A stretch of 64,000 bases of DNA, from contig NZ_UWFA01000500.1 in NCBI RefSeq assembly GCF_900601905.1, positions 62,001 to 126,000 of the forward strand. The letters run 5' to 3'. This DNA comes from Pseudomonas viridiflava. Lineage in GTDB: Bacteria; Pseudomonadota; Gammaproteobacteria; Pseudomonadales; Pseudomonadaceae. How positions within the stretch are numbered: position 1 is the stretch's first letter; the number at the start of each line of letters is the position of its first letter. Positions 41,985-50,036 of this stretch are shown in pieces. The position numbers and the translations under genes are program-made. A model generated the notes under the pieces. The model did not search any database, had not been told where the DNA came from, and saw nothing but the letters and a program-made list of their open reading frames with translations.

Positions 41985-42124
41985 AACGATGACTCGGTCT
42001 AATTCCTGCCCCGCATCAGTGCACCCCAGCCGACCCGCTGGCCATTTCCCACCCACCCCGCAGCCCAGCGTAGCGCCTGAGCGGCGCACCATATCGGCAT
42101 GGGTTTGCACCGCCGTGAAGCATT

Positions 42125-42160
42125 TGATTCATTTATTTTAATTGTTGAATTATTTGATTC
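42125..42160 (+). promoter_or_regulatory. Operator-like AT-rich repeats before the import operon
   Basis: TGATTCA (42125-42131) and GAATTATTTGATTC (42147-42160, imperfect palindrome) in an AT-rich leader 70-105 nt before the first gene. AT-rich GAAT..ATTC-type sites are usual for RpiR/MurR regulators, and one is encoded in the operon. The rest of the gap 41985-42230 shows nothing. Confidence 0.45.
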
Positions 42161-42230
42161 TTGGTCCTAGTCTGTTTCTCAACACGCCTGCTGGCGACTT
42201 CTTGCAACGAGTGAGACGGGGGAGCAACAC

Positions 42231-43007
42231 ATGACTGTGAAAGTACTCTTGAGCCTGGCGGTCGCGACCGCTTTTTCGGCCTCCACCTGGGCGGCGGACT
42301 GGACGGTCGGGGCCAACGTCGGCAACGTGCCGTGGGAGTTCCAGGACGCCAAAGGCGAGATCGTCGGCTTTGAAGTCGATGTCGTCAAAGAAGTTGCCAA
42401 GCGCGCCGGTAAAACCGTCGAGTTCATCAACATCCCGTTCAACGGCCTGTTCAGCGCCGTGCAGTCCAAGCGCGCCGACATCGCGATTTCCTCGATCACC
42501 ATCACCCCGAAACGTCTGGAATCAGTCGCGTTTGCCCAGCCGTACTACGACAGCGATCAGTCGCTTTCGGTGCTGACCAAGTCCGGCATTGATGGCCTCA
42601 AAGGCATGCAGGGCAAGGTGGTCGGCGTCGATACCGGGTCCACGGGTGACATGTGGGTAACCGCGCATCAGGCTGAATACAAGTTCGGTGACGTATCCCG
42701 CTACGAAGGTCTGTCCCCGGCCATGCTCGACCTGGCGTCCGGGCGCATGGACGGCTACGTCAGCGATATCCCGGCAGTCCTTTACTACATCAAGGACAAG
42801 CCGCAATACAAAGTCGTGGCCCGCATTCCCACAGGCGAGAAGTATTCGCTGATGCACGCCAAGGGCTGGGAGTCGGCGACTCAGGTCAACGACATCATCA
42901 GCGCCATGAAGAAAGAAGGCGTGATTGCCGGCCTGCACAAGAAGTGGTTTGGCGCCGATGCCGACGCCGATTCCAGCACCGTCAAAGTCGTTGATGTCCT
43001 CAAGTAA
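42231..43007 (+). CDS. Amino-acid-type ABC substrate-binding protein
   Basis: 258 residues. Signal peptide MTVKVLLSLAVATAFSASTWA, then a polar amino acid family fold (WEFQDAKGEIVGFEVDVVKEVAKRAGK, INIPFNGLFSAVQSKRADIAISSITITPKRLE). The carboxylate-binding Arg is in TITPKR. It captures an amino acid or amino-acid-like compound for the permease and ATPase downstream. First gene of a seven-gene run. RBS GGGGGAG. Confidence 0.92.
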   Translation: MTVKVLLSLAVATAFSASTWAADWTVGANVGNVPWEFQDAKGEIVGFEVDVVKEVAKRAGKTVEFINIPFNGLFSAVQSKRADIAISSITITPKRLESVAFAQPYYDSDQSLSVLTKSGIDGLKGMQGKVVGVDTGSTGDMWVTAHQAEYKFGDVSRYEGLSPAMLDLASGRMDGYVSDIPAVLYYIKDKPQYKVVARIPTGEKYSLMHAKGWESATQVNDIISAMKKEGVIAGLHKKWFGADADADSSTVKVVDVLK

Positions 43008-43056
43008 ACGCTGACTGTTCAACCTGGCGCGGCTGCGCCGTCACCAAGGAATCGCA

Positions 43057-43731
43057 ATGGAGTTGGTGCAGACTTTCTTCAACTGGGGCGTGTTCGTCGA
43101 CGCCTTGCCGCTGATGCTGCGCGGGCTCGGGGTGACGGTGTTGCTGGGCGTGGTGAGTATCGTGCTCGGTCTGGTCGGCGGTTTGCTGTTGGCCATGCTG
43201 CGCCTCTACAGCTACGCACCGATCCGCTTGCTGGCGCGCATCTACATTGACGTGATGCGCTCCATTCCGCTGCTGGTGCTGCTGGTCCTGATTTATTACG
43301 CGCTGCCGTTCGTGGGCATTCGCCTGTCGTCTTTTGCCGCAGCGGCTGCGGCCTTGTCGCTGGTGTCCTGCGCCTATTCGGCGGAGATTTTCCGCTCCGG
43401 GATAGAGGCTATTCCGCGCGGCCAGTTCGAAGCTGCCGCCTCGCAGGGGATGAGTTTTTTCAACACCATGCGTGACGTGATCCTGCCGCAAGCCATGCGC
43501 ATCGTAATGCCGCCGATGACCAGTAACTGCATCAACGTCATGAAAGACACGGCGTTGGCGTCCGTGGTGGCAATGCCTGATCTGCTCAAACAGGCCACCC
43601 AGGCCCAGGCGTTGTCTGCCAACCCGACGCCGCTGGTGGGCGCGGCGATCATGTACCTGCTGTTGCTGCTGCCCCTGGTGCAACTGGTCAGTTGGGTGGA
43701 GCGGCGCAATGGCTCCGGGAGAAAGAACTGA
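43057..43731 (+). CDS. Amino-acid-type ABC permease
   Basis: 224 residues of the HisM/GlnP group: VMRSIPLLVLLVLIYYALPF and the EAA loop GQFEAAASQGMSFFNTMRDVILPQAMR. Only one permease is encoded, so it probably works as a homodimer. Its TGA overlaps the ATPase ATG by one base (43731). Confidence 0.92.
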   Translation: MELVQTFFNWGVFVDALPLMLRGLGVTVLLGVVSIVLGLVGGLLLAMLRLYSYAPIRLLARIYIDVMRSIPLLVLLVLIYYALPFVGIRLSSFAAAAAALSLVSCAYSAEIFRSGIEAIPRGQFEAAASQGMSFFNTMRDVILPQAMRIVMPPMTSNCINVMKDTALASVVAMPDLLKQATQAQALSANPTPLVGAAIMYLLLLLPLVQLVSWVERRNGSGRKN

Positions 43732-44465
43732 TGAGCGCAGTCATCGAGATCGAAGGCGTTGCCAAGTTCTATGGGCAGTTCCAGGCTCTGGCGGACATCA
43801 ACCTGTCGGTAGAGCAGGGCGAGGTGGTGGTGATTCTCGGGCCTTCGGGTTCCGGTAAATCCACGCTGATCCGTTGCATCAATCTGCTGGAGGAATACCA
43901 GCAAGGCGATATTCGCGTCGCCGATCAGCGGGTCGAAAGCGGCCCCAGGCTGGCCGGCATTCGCTGTGAAGTCGGCATGGTGTTCCAGAACTTCAACCTC
44001 TATCCGCACATGACCGTGCTGGCCAATGTGGCGCTGGCGCCGGTGCGCGTACGCGGCATGTCCCGCCGCGATGCTCAGGACCGCGCACGGCTGCTGCTGG
44101 AAAAGGTCGGCATGAGCGCCCACGCCGAAAAATACCCCGGCCAGTTGTCCGGCGGTCAGCAACAACGGGTCGCCATCGCCCGGACCATGGCCATGGAACC
44201 CCGGGTGATCCTGTTCGATGAACCCACTTCAGCCCTGGACCCGGAAATGGTCGGCGAAGTGCTGGACGTGATGCAGAACCTGGCGCGCTCCGGCGTGACC
44301 ATGGTCGTGGTCACTCATGAAATGGGCTTTGCCCGCAAGGTCGCCGACCGAGTGATCTTCATGGAAAACGGCCGGATCATCGAACAGAACAACCCTCACG
44401 ATTTCTTCACGGCCCCTCGGGAGCCGCGGACCCAAGCCTTCTTGCAGGCCATCCTGCACCACTGA
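43731..44465 (+). CDS. Amino-acid-type ABC ATPase
   Basis: 244 residues (MSAVIEIEGVAKFYGQFQAL). Walker A GPSGSGKST, Q-loop VFQNFNLYPHMTVL, signature LSGGQQQRVAIA, Walker B VILFDEPTSALDPEM, switch His VTHEMGFA: a textbook GlnQ/HisP ATPase. Drives the permease upstream. Confidence 0.94.
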   Translation: MSAVIEIEGVAKFYGQFQALADINLSVEQGEVVVILGPSGSGKSTLIRCINLLEEYQQGDIRVADQRVESGPRLAGIRCEVGMVFQNFNLYPHMTVLANVALAPVRVRGMSRRDAQDRARLLLEKVGMSAHAEKYPGQLSGGQQQRVAIARTMAMEPRVILFDEPTSALDPEMVGEVLDVMQNLARSGVTMVVVTHEMGFARKVADRVIFMENGRIIEQNNPHDFFTAPREPRTQAFLQAILHH

Positions 44466-44485
44466 TCACTTTGGAGACTGCCCAC

Positions 44486-45733
44486 GTGAACGCCCTCGAT
44501 ATGAGTTATGTTCGTAGCCAATTCCCGATGCTGGCCGACGGCTACGCCTACCTGGACAACGCGGGCGGTTCCGCCGTGCTTGGCCGCGTAGCCGATCGGG
44601 TGCGCGACTACCTGCTCTATAGCAGTGTGCAGCTGGGCGCGTCCTATGACGGGTCGGTGTCGGCGGGCGCACGCGTGATCGAGGCCCGTGAGGCGGTGGC
44701 GCAGTTGATCAATGCTTATCACCCCGAAGAGTGCGTGATGGGCGGCTCGACCACGCATCTGCTGCAGATCCTGTGTCGCGCCGTTGCGCCGTCGATCAAC
44801 AGTGGCGATGAAATCATCGTCACTAATTGCGACCACGAAGCCAACATCGGTCCATGGCAGCGCCTGTGCGAAGAGCGTGGCGCGACCTTGCGGGTCTGGT
44901 CAGTGGACCCGGGGAGCCTTGAGCTGGAGCTCAAGGATCTCGACGCACTGCTCGGCCCGCGCACGCGCTATGTGGCCATGACCCACGCCTCGAACATCCT
45001 CGGCAGCGTCAACCCGGTGGCCGAAGTCGCCCGGCGGGTACATGCCGTGGGCGGCAAGTTGTGCGTGGACGCCGTGGCCTATGCGCCGCATCGGCTGGTG
45101 GATGTGCAGGCCAGCGGCGCTGACTATTACGTGTTCAGTTTCTACAAGGTGTTCGGCCCGCACTTCGCCGTGCTGTGGGGCCACCGCGACGCGCTGTTGG
45201 CATTGCCGAGTCTGAACCACTTTTTCATCGGCCAGGACGTCATTCCTTACAAGTTGCAGCCGGGTAACCTCAACTACGAACTGTCCTACGGCTGCATGGG
45301 CATTCGCGATTATCTGCTGGATATCGGCCAGCGTCTGGGCGCCACTGGCACGCCACGTCAGTTGATGCAGGCGGCGTTTGACGCTTTTGAAGTCCAGGAA
45401 GACTTGCTCGCCGAGACCCTGCTGGCCTTTTTGCGTGAAGCGCCCGGCGTGCGCATCATCGGCAAACCCCGGGTCACGGCAGGCGATCGCGTGCCGACCA
45501 TCAGCTTTGTCGTCGAAGGCGTTCAGTCCGAAGCCATCGTGCGGCGCATCGACGCGGCGCAGATCGGTATCCGTTTTGGTGACTTCTACGCTCGGCACCT
45601 GATCGAAGAGTTGGGTCTGACCCGACACGGCGGCGTGGTGCGCGTATCCATCGCGCACTACAACACGGTCGATGAGATGCAACGGCTGGTCGAGCATCTG
45701 GGCCGGGCGATCACCGATTTGCGCCAATCCTGA
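44486..45733 (+). CDS. Class V aminotransferase, cysteine-desulfurase-like
   Basis: 415 residues from GTG 44486, with TTTGGAG 8 nt upstream. PLP enzyme of aminotransferase class V: YAYLDNAGGSAVLGRV, GGSTTHLLQILCRA, CDHEANIGPWQRL, CVDAVAYAPHRLVDV, and the Schiff-base Lys in YVFSFYKVFGPHFAVLWG. It resembles the subfamily annotated 'cysteine desulfurase family protein' rather than IscS/SufS, and I see no standard catalytic Cys loop. The reaction is unknown. In this operon it may remove an amino or sulfur group from the imported compound or its hydrolysis product. Confidence 0.85.
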   Translation: MNALDMSYVRSQFPMLADGYAYLDNAGGSAVLGRVADRVRDYLLYSSVQLGASYDGSVSAGARVIEAREAVAQLINAYHPEECVMGGSTTHLLQILCRAVAPSINSGDEIIVTNCDHEANIGPWQRLCEERGATLRVWSVDPGSLELELKDLDALLGPRTRYVAMTHASNILGSVNPVAEVARRVHAVGGKLCVDAVAYAPHRLVDVQASGADYYVFSFYKVFGPHFAVLWGHRDALLALPSLNHFFIGQDVIPYKLQPGNLNYELSYGCMGIRDYLLDIGQRLGATGTPRQLMQAAFDAFEVQEDLLAETLLAFLREAPGVRIIGKPRVTAGDRVPTISFVVEGVQSEAIVRRIDAAQIGIRFGDFYARHLIEELGLTRHGGVVRVSIAHYNTVDEMQRLVEHLGRAITDLRQS

Positions 45734-45751
45734 TTTTTGCGAGCGATTTCC

Positions 45752-46624
45752 ATGCCTGTACCTCAAACCCTTGCCGAGCTGCGTGCAGCCATCGTCGAGC
45801 AACAAGATCGCCTGACCGCGCGCATGCGTGACGCGGCGCAGTACCTCAACGATCATCCCCACGATGTGGCGCTCAACACGGTGGCCGCGTTGGCGGGGCG
45901 CTCGGGGATTGCCTCATCAGCCTTCATCCGGCTGGCCAAAGCGCTGGGTTTCAATGGCTTCAGCGATTTGCAGCGATTGTTCAAGGCGCCGCTGCAACAG
46001 GCCGGCTCGAGCAGTTTCAGCGAGCGCATCCGCCATTATGACGGCGAAGAGTTGCTGGAAGACCCGACCGATGTGGGTGCGATTCTTACCGCCTTCAGCC
46101 GGGCCAATATCGTGTCGCTGGAGCATTTGGCCGAGGGCCAGCAAGTCGAGGCGCTGGAGCAGGCCATCACCTTGCTGCAGCAGGCGCGGACCACCTTTGT
46201 GGTGGGCATGCGCCGCTCGTTTCCCATGGCCAGTTACTTGAGCTATGCCCTGAGTCGTGTCGGTCGGCGCGCCGTGCATATCAGCGGACTTGGCGGTTCG
46301 CTGCGCGAGCAGGTCGGCGCGCTGCACGGCGATGACGTGTTGGTAGCGGTGAGTTTTCCGCCCTATGCCCAGGAAACCATCGAGGCTTGCCAGCAGGCGT
46401 CGGCAGCCGGTACGCCGATCGTGGCGATCACGGACAGCATCATCAGCCCGATCAGCCAGTGCGCGGCGGTGATCATTGAAGTCAACGATGCCGAGCTGCT
46501 GGGTTTTCGCTCGCTGACCGCGGCGTTCTGCGTGGCGCAAACGCTGGCGATGGGGCTGGCGTTCCGCGACGGTCAGTCCCTCAGCGGCCCGGATCACGAT
46601 GCCTTGAATAATATTGACTGCTGA
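45752..46624 (+). CDS. RpiR/MurR-family regulator (HTH + SIS)
   Basis: 290 residues from ATG 45752. N-terminal HTH ~1-75 (AALAGRSGIASSAFIRLAKALGFNGFSDLQRLF) and SIS domain ~115-260 (TFVVGMRRSFPMASYLSYALSR, DDVLVAVSFPPYAQETIEAC, PIVAITDSIISPIS). SIS domains bind sugar phosphates or other small effectors. It sits inside the operon, so it probably autoregulates the run; candidate sites are at 42125-42160. Confidence 0.9.
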   Translation: MPVPQTLAELRAAIVEQQDRLTARMRDAAQYLNDHPHDVALNTVAALAGRSGIASSAFIRLAKALGFNGFSDLQRLFKAPLQQAGSSSFSERIRHYDGEELLEDPTDVGAILTAFSRANIVSLEHLAEGQQVEALEQAITLLQQARTTFVVGMRRSFPMASYLSYALSRVGRRAVHISGLGGSLREQVGALHGDDVLVAVSFPPYAQETIEACQQASAAGTPIVAITDSIISPISQCAAVIIEVNDAELLGFRSLTAAFCVAQTLAMGLAFRDGQSLSGPDHDALNNIDC

Positions 46625-46685
46625 GCCACTGCTCGGCGGTCTTGCGTGCACCCAACCATCTGCGCCTGTGCAGGAGAGTGCTTCT

Positions 46686-47582
46686 ATGGCTTCACCCCTA
46701 CGCGATCTGGTCGGCTACGGCCAAAACCGCCCCCAGGGCACTTGGCCCAACGGCGCACGCCTGGCCATCAGCCTGGTCATCAACTACGAGGAAGGCTCCG
46801 AGCGTTCCCTAGCCATGGGCGATCCGGATCAGGAAAGCATGACCGAGTGGGGCAGCTATCAGTTTCCTGATGGCGTGCGCAACCTGGCGATGGAATCGAT
46901 GTACGAATACGGCTCGCGGGTCGGCATCTGGCGGATCCTCGACATTCTCGAAAAAGCGGGCGTGCCTTCGACCTTTCACGCCTGCGCCGTGGCCTTCGAA
47001 CAGAACCCCGACGTAGCGAAGGCCGCCGTTGCTCTGGGCCATGAGGTGTGCAGCCATGGTTACCGCTGGGAAGAAGTCTTCCGCTTGAGCGAAGCCGAGG
47101 AGCGCGAGCATATCCGCCTGGCCATCGAGTCTTTCGAGCGGACCTGCGGCAAACGCCCGGTGGGTTGGTACTGCCGTTATGGTGCGAGCGTGCGCACCCG
47201 TCGACTGGTGGCCGAGGAGGGCGGTTTTCTCTACGACTCCGATGCCTACAACGACGACGTGCCGTATTTCGTCGATGTCGAAGGCAAGCAACATCTGGTG
47301 GTGCCGTACACCAGCGACGTGAACGACTTCCGCTACTGGAATTCGCCGGGCCTTTCACAGGCGTCGGATTTTTTCGAGTACATGAAGGAAAGCTTCGAAG
47401 TGCTCTACGACGAGTCCGCTGATGGTTTGCGGATGATGTCCGTGGGCCTGCACCCGCGCATGGTCGGCCGTCCGGGTCGGGTTCGGGCGCTGAAAAAATT
47501 TATCGAATACGCCCAGGGGCACGAAGGCGTGTGGTTCGCCACCCGCGAGCAAATCGCCCAGGCCTGGCTGGCCCGTAGCTGA
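46686..47582 (+). CDS. PuuE-like cyclic amidase (polysaccharide-deacetylase fold)
   Basis: 298 residues from ATG 46686 (MASPLRDLVGYGQNRPQGTWP; AGGAGAG upstream). The sequence NYEEGSERSLAMGD, SMYEYGSRVGIWRILDIL, VCSHGYRWEEVF, GLHPRMVGRPGR is that of PuuE allantoinases and bacterial cyclic imide hydrolases. The deacetylase metal set is altered (EE for DD; SHGYRW for SHxxxH), as in metal-independent PuuE. It should open a cyclic ureide or imide ring. No other purine-catabolism genes are nearby, so allantoin itself is less likely. Confidence 0.88.
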   Translation: MASPLRDLVGYGQNRPQGTWPNGARLAISLVINYEEGSERSLAMGDPDQESMTEWGSYQFPDGVRNLAMESMYEYGSRVGIWRILDILEKAGVPSTFHACAVAFEQNPDVAKAAVALGHEVCSHGYRWEEVFRLSEAEEREHIRLAIESFERTCGKRPVGWYCRYGASVRTRRLVAEEGGFLYDSDAYNDDVPYFVDVEGKQHLVVPYTSDVNDFRYWNSPGLSQASDFFEYMKESFEVLYDESADGLRMMSVGLHPRMVGRPGRVRALKKFIEYAQGHEGVWFATREQIAQAWLARS

Positions 47583-47595
47583 GGAGCATTGACGC

Positions 47596-49029
47596 ATGCA
47601 GGCATTGGACGTAGTGGTGCGCAACGCCAAAGTGATCACGGCGGCAGATACGTTTGTCAGTGACATCGGCATTCGTGACGGCAGGATCGTTGCTCTGGGT
47701 CTGGGTTTGCCGGGTGGTATACGGGAGATCGATGCCAAGGGGCGCTCGGTGACGCCCGGCGGTGTCGACAGTCATGTGCATCTGGATCAGCCGACCGGCG
47801 ATGGTTCGGTGATGGCCGACGACTTTGAAAGCGGCACCCGTTCGGCAGCCTGTGGCGGGACCACCACGGTGATCCCGTTCGCCTGCCAGCAGAAAGGCCA
47901 GAGCTTGCGAGCGGCCGTCGAGGACTATCATCGGCGGGCGGATGGCAAGCCGCTGATCGACTACGCCTTTCACCTGATCGTCACCGACCCCACCGAAGAC
48001 GTGCTGCGCCGGGAACTGCCCGAGTTGATCGCCGAGGGTTACACCTCGTTCAAGATCTACATGACCTACGACGCGCTCAAACTCGATGATCGGCAGATTC
48101 TGGAAACCCTGTCAGTGGCGCGTGCCGAGGGTGCGATGGTGATGCTGCATGCCGAGAACAGTGATTGCATTGCCTGGCTGACCGAACGCCTGCTGGCGGC
48201 TGGGCTGGCGGCGCCGCGTTATCACGCCAGTTCGCGTCCGATGCTGGTGGAACGCGAGGCCACGCACCGGGCCATTGCACTGGCCGAACTGGTGGATGTG
48301 CCGATCCTGATCGTGCATGTATCGGGTCGCGAGGCCATCGAGCAGATTCGCTGGGCGCAGGACCATGGCTTGAAGGTGTATGCCGAAACCTGCCCGCAGT
48401 ACCTGTTCCTGACCGCCGATTCCCTGGGCTGTGATGACAGTTTTGAAGGCGCCAAGTGTATTTGCAGCCCGCCGCCCAGGGATGCCGCCAATCAGCAAGT
48501 GATCTGGGACGGTTTGCAGAATGGCTCGTTTGCGGTGTTTTCTTCCGATCACGCGCCGTTTCGTTACGAAGGCCCGGACGGCAAACGTGCGCATGGCGAG
48601 CAGGCGCCGTTTTCGGAAATCGCCAACGGCATCCCCGGCATTGAGACCCGCATGGCGTTGTTGTGGTCCGAAGGAGTGTGCACCGGGCGCATTACTGCTC
48701 AGGAGTTCGTCGCGCTGACCTCCACCAACGCTGCCAGAATGTACGGTTTGTACCCGCGCAAAGGCAGCATTGCGATTGGCGGCGATGCGGATCTTGTGAT
48801 CTGGGACGAGGGGCTGGATTTCGAGTTGCACAATGACCGGCTGCACCACCGCGTCGACTACACGCCCTACGCGGGCATGCGCCTCACTGCCTGGCCCGCG
48901 CTGACCCTGGCGCGGGGCGAAGTGGTCTGGGACGGACAGGCCCGTGGCGAGCCGGGCCGAGGTGAGTTTCTGCCGTGTGCAAGGCCAGAGCCTGCCAAGG
49001 CGAGACGGCGAGTGGGGCAATTGCCCTAG
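47596..49029 (+). CDS. Dihydropyrimidinase / D-hydantoinase
   Basis: 477 residues, full length. Amidohydrolase metal ligands: HVHLD, carbamylated Lys in TSFKIYMTYDA, MLHAEN, VHVSG, and Asp in FSSDHAPF. It hydrolyses dihydropyrimidines or hydantoins to N-carbamoyl amino acids. RBS GAGGAG 11 nt before ATG. The last gene of the operon, 13 nt after the PuuE-like gene. No N-carbamoyl amidohydrolase or dihydropyrimidine dehydrogenase is present here, so the product must be processed elsewhere or by the PLP enzyme. Confidence 0.92.
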   Translation: MQALDVVVRNAKVITAADTFVSDIGIRDGRIVALGLGLPGGIREIDAKGRSVTPGGVDSHVHLDQPTGDGSVMADDFESGTRSAACGGTTTVIPFACQQKGQSLRAAVEDYHRRADGKPLIDYAFHLIVTDPTEDVLRRELPELIAEGYTSFKIYMTYDALKLDDRQILETLSVARAEGAMVMLHAENSDCIAWLTERLLAAGLAAPRYHASSRPMLVEREATHRAIALAELVDVPILIVHVSGREAIEQIRWAQDHGLKVYAETCPQYLFLTADSLGCDDSFEGAKCICSPPPRDAANQQVIWDGLQNGSFAVFSSDHAPFRYEGPDGKRAHGEQAPFSEIANGIPGIETRMALLWSEGVCTGRITAQEFVALTSTNAARMYGLYPRKGSIAIGGDADLVIWDEGLDFELHNDRLHHRVDYTPYAGMRLTAWPALTLARGEVVWDGQARGEPGRGEFLPCARPEPAKARRRVGQLP

Positions 49030-49066
49030 TGCTCGGGCAGACACAGGTGCTGTGGGGTACCCACAT

Positions 49067-49160
49067 CCGTGGGAGCGAGCTTGCTCGCGAAGAGGCCATT
49101 CAATCCGGTAGTTACTTGTCGCTTGGAACACAGCCTTCGCAAGCAAGCTTGCTCCCACAA
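49067..49160. repeat. REPIN, 'GAGCTTGCTCGCGAAGA' type
   Basis: GTGGGAGCGAGCTTGCTCGC and inverted TTCGCAAGCAAGCTTGCTCCCAC; the right arm has the GCAAGCAAG variant also seen at 60346 and 62648. Confidence 0.88.
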
Positions 49161-49185
49161 GTTCTGACAATATTCTCGCCACCCT

Positions 49186-49905
49186 CTAAAAATCCCCCCA
49201 CAACTGCTGCGCCACGCTCAGGGCCACAACCGGTGCGGTTTCGGTGCGCAGGACACGAGGGCCGAGGCGGGCGGCGTGGAAGCCAGCGTCTTTTGCCTGG
49301 TCAACTTCGGCATCGTTGAGACCGCCTTCCGGGCCGATCAGAAACGCCAGGGTGCCTGGTTTGGGATGACTGGTCAGCGGTTCTGCGACCGGGTGCAGCA
49401 CCAGCTTCAACTCGGCGTCGCTGCGCTTGAGCCATTCGGCCAGCGGCATCGGCGGGTGGATCACCGGCACCACTGAGCGGCCGCATTGCTCGCACGCACT
49501 GACCGCGATCTGCTGCCAGTGCGCCTGGCGTTTTTCGGCGCGTTCGTCCTTGAGGCGCACTTCGCAGCGCTCGCTGACAATCGGGGTAATTTCCGTCACG
49601 CCCAGTTCGGTAGCCTTCTGAATCGCCCAGTCCATGCGCTCGCCGCGAGACAGACCCTGCCCCAGGTGGATGCGCAAGGGCGATTCGGTCTGGCCGGCGA
49701 AGGTCTCGTCCAGCTGCACGCGCACACGTTTCTTGCCAACTTCCAGCAGTGCGCCACGAAATTCGTGACCCGAGCCGTCAAACAACTGCACGGCATCGCC
49801 TTCGGCCATGCGCAATACCCGGCCAATGTAATGCGCCTGAGCCTCAGGCAGTTCGTGCTCGCCGAGGCTGAGCGGGGCGTCAATGAAAAAGCGGGACAGT
49901 CTCAT
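49186..49905 (-). CDS. rsmE: 16S rRNA (uracil-1498-N3)-methyltransferase
   Basis: 239 residues from ATG 49905 (MRLSRFFIDAPLSLGEHELP). SPOUT/RsmE signatures: QAHYIGRVLRMAEGD, GERMDWAIQKATELGVTEI, SACEQCGRSVVPVI, and the SAM-binding knot LAFLIGPEGGLNDAEV ... LGPRVLRTETAPVVAL. It methylates U1498 of 16S rRNA. Synteny rsmE-bioA-FAD oxidase matches PA0419-PA0421. Confidence 0.96.
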   Translation of the reverse strand: MRLSRFFIDAPLSLGEHELPEAQAHYIGRVLRMAEGDAVQLFDGSGHEFRGALLEVGKKRVRVQLDETFAGQTESPLRIHLGQGLSRGERMDWAIQKATELGVTEITPIVSERCEVRLKDERAEKRQAHWQQIAVSACEQCGRSVVPVIHPPMPLAEWLKRSDAELKLVLHPVAEPLTSHPKPGTLAFLIGPEGGLNDAEVDQAKDAGFHAARLGPRVLRTETAPVVALSVAQQLWGDF

Positions 49906-49931
49906 GGTGGGTCTCTGAAATGTGTATTGCT

Positions 49932-50026
49932 CCGTTGGAGCGAGGCTTGCCCGCGAAGACATTATTCCAGACGCAGGATATGTATCGAATGTACCGGCCT
50001 CTTCGCGGGCAAGCCTCGCTCCAACG
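49932..50026. repeat. REPIN, 'GAGGCTTGCCCGCGAA' type
   Basis: GTTGGAGCGAGGCTTGCCCG and inverted copy ending GCTCCAACG, between bioA and rsmE. Confidence 0.9.
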
Positions 50027-50036
50027 AGTTGTGTGG

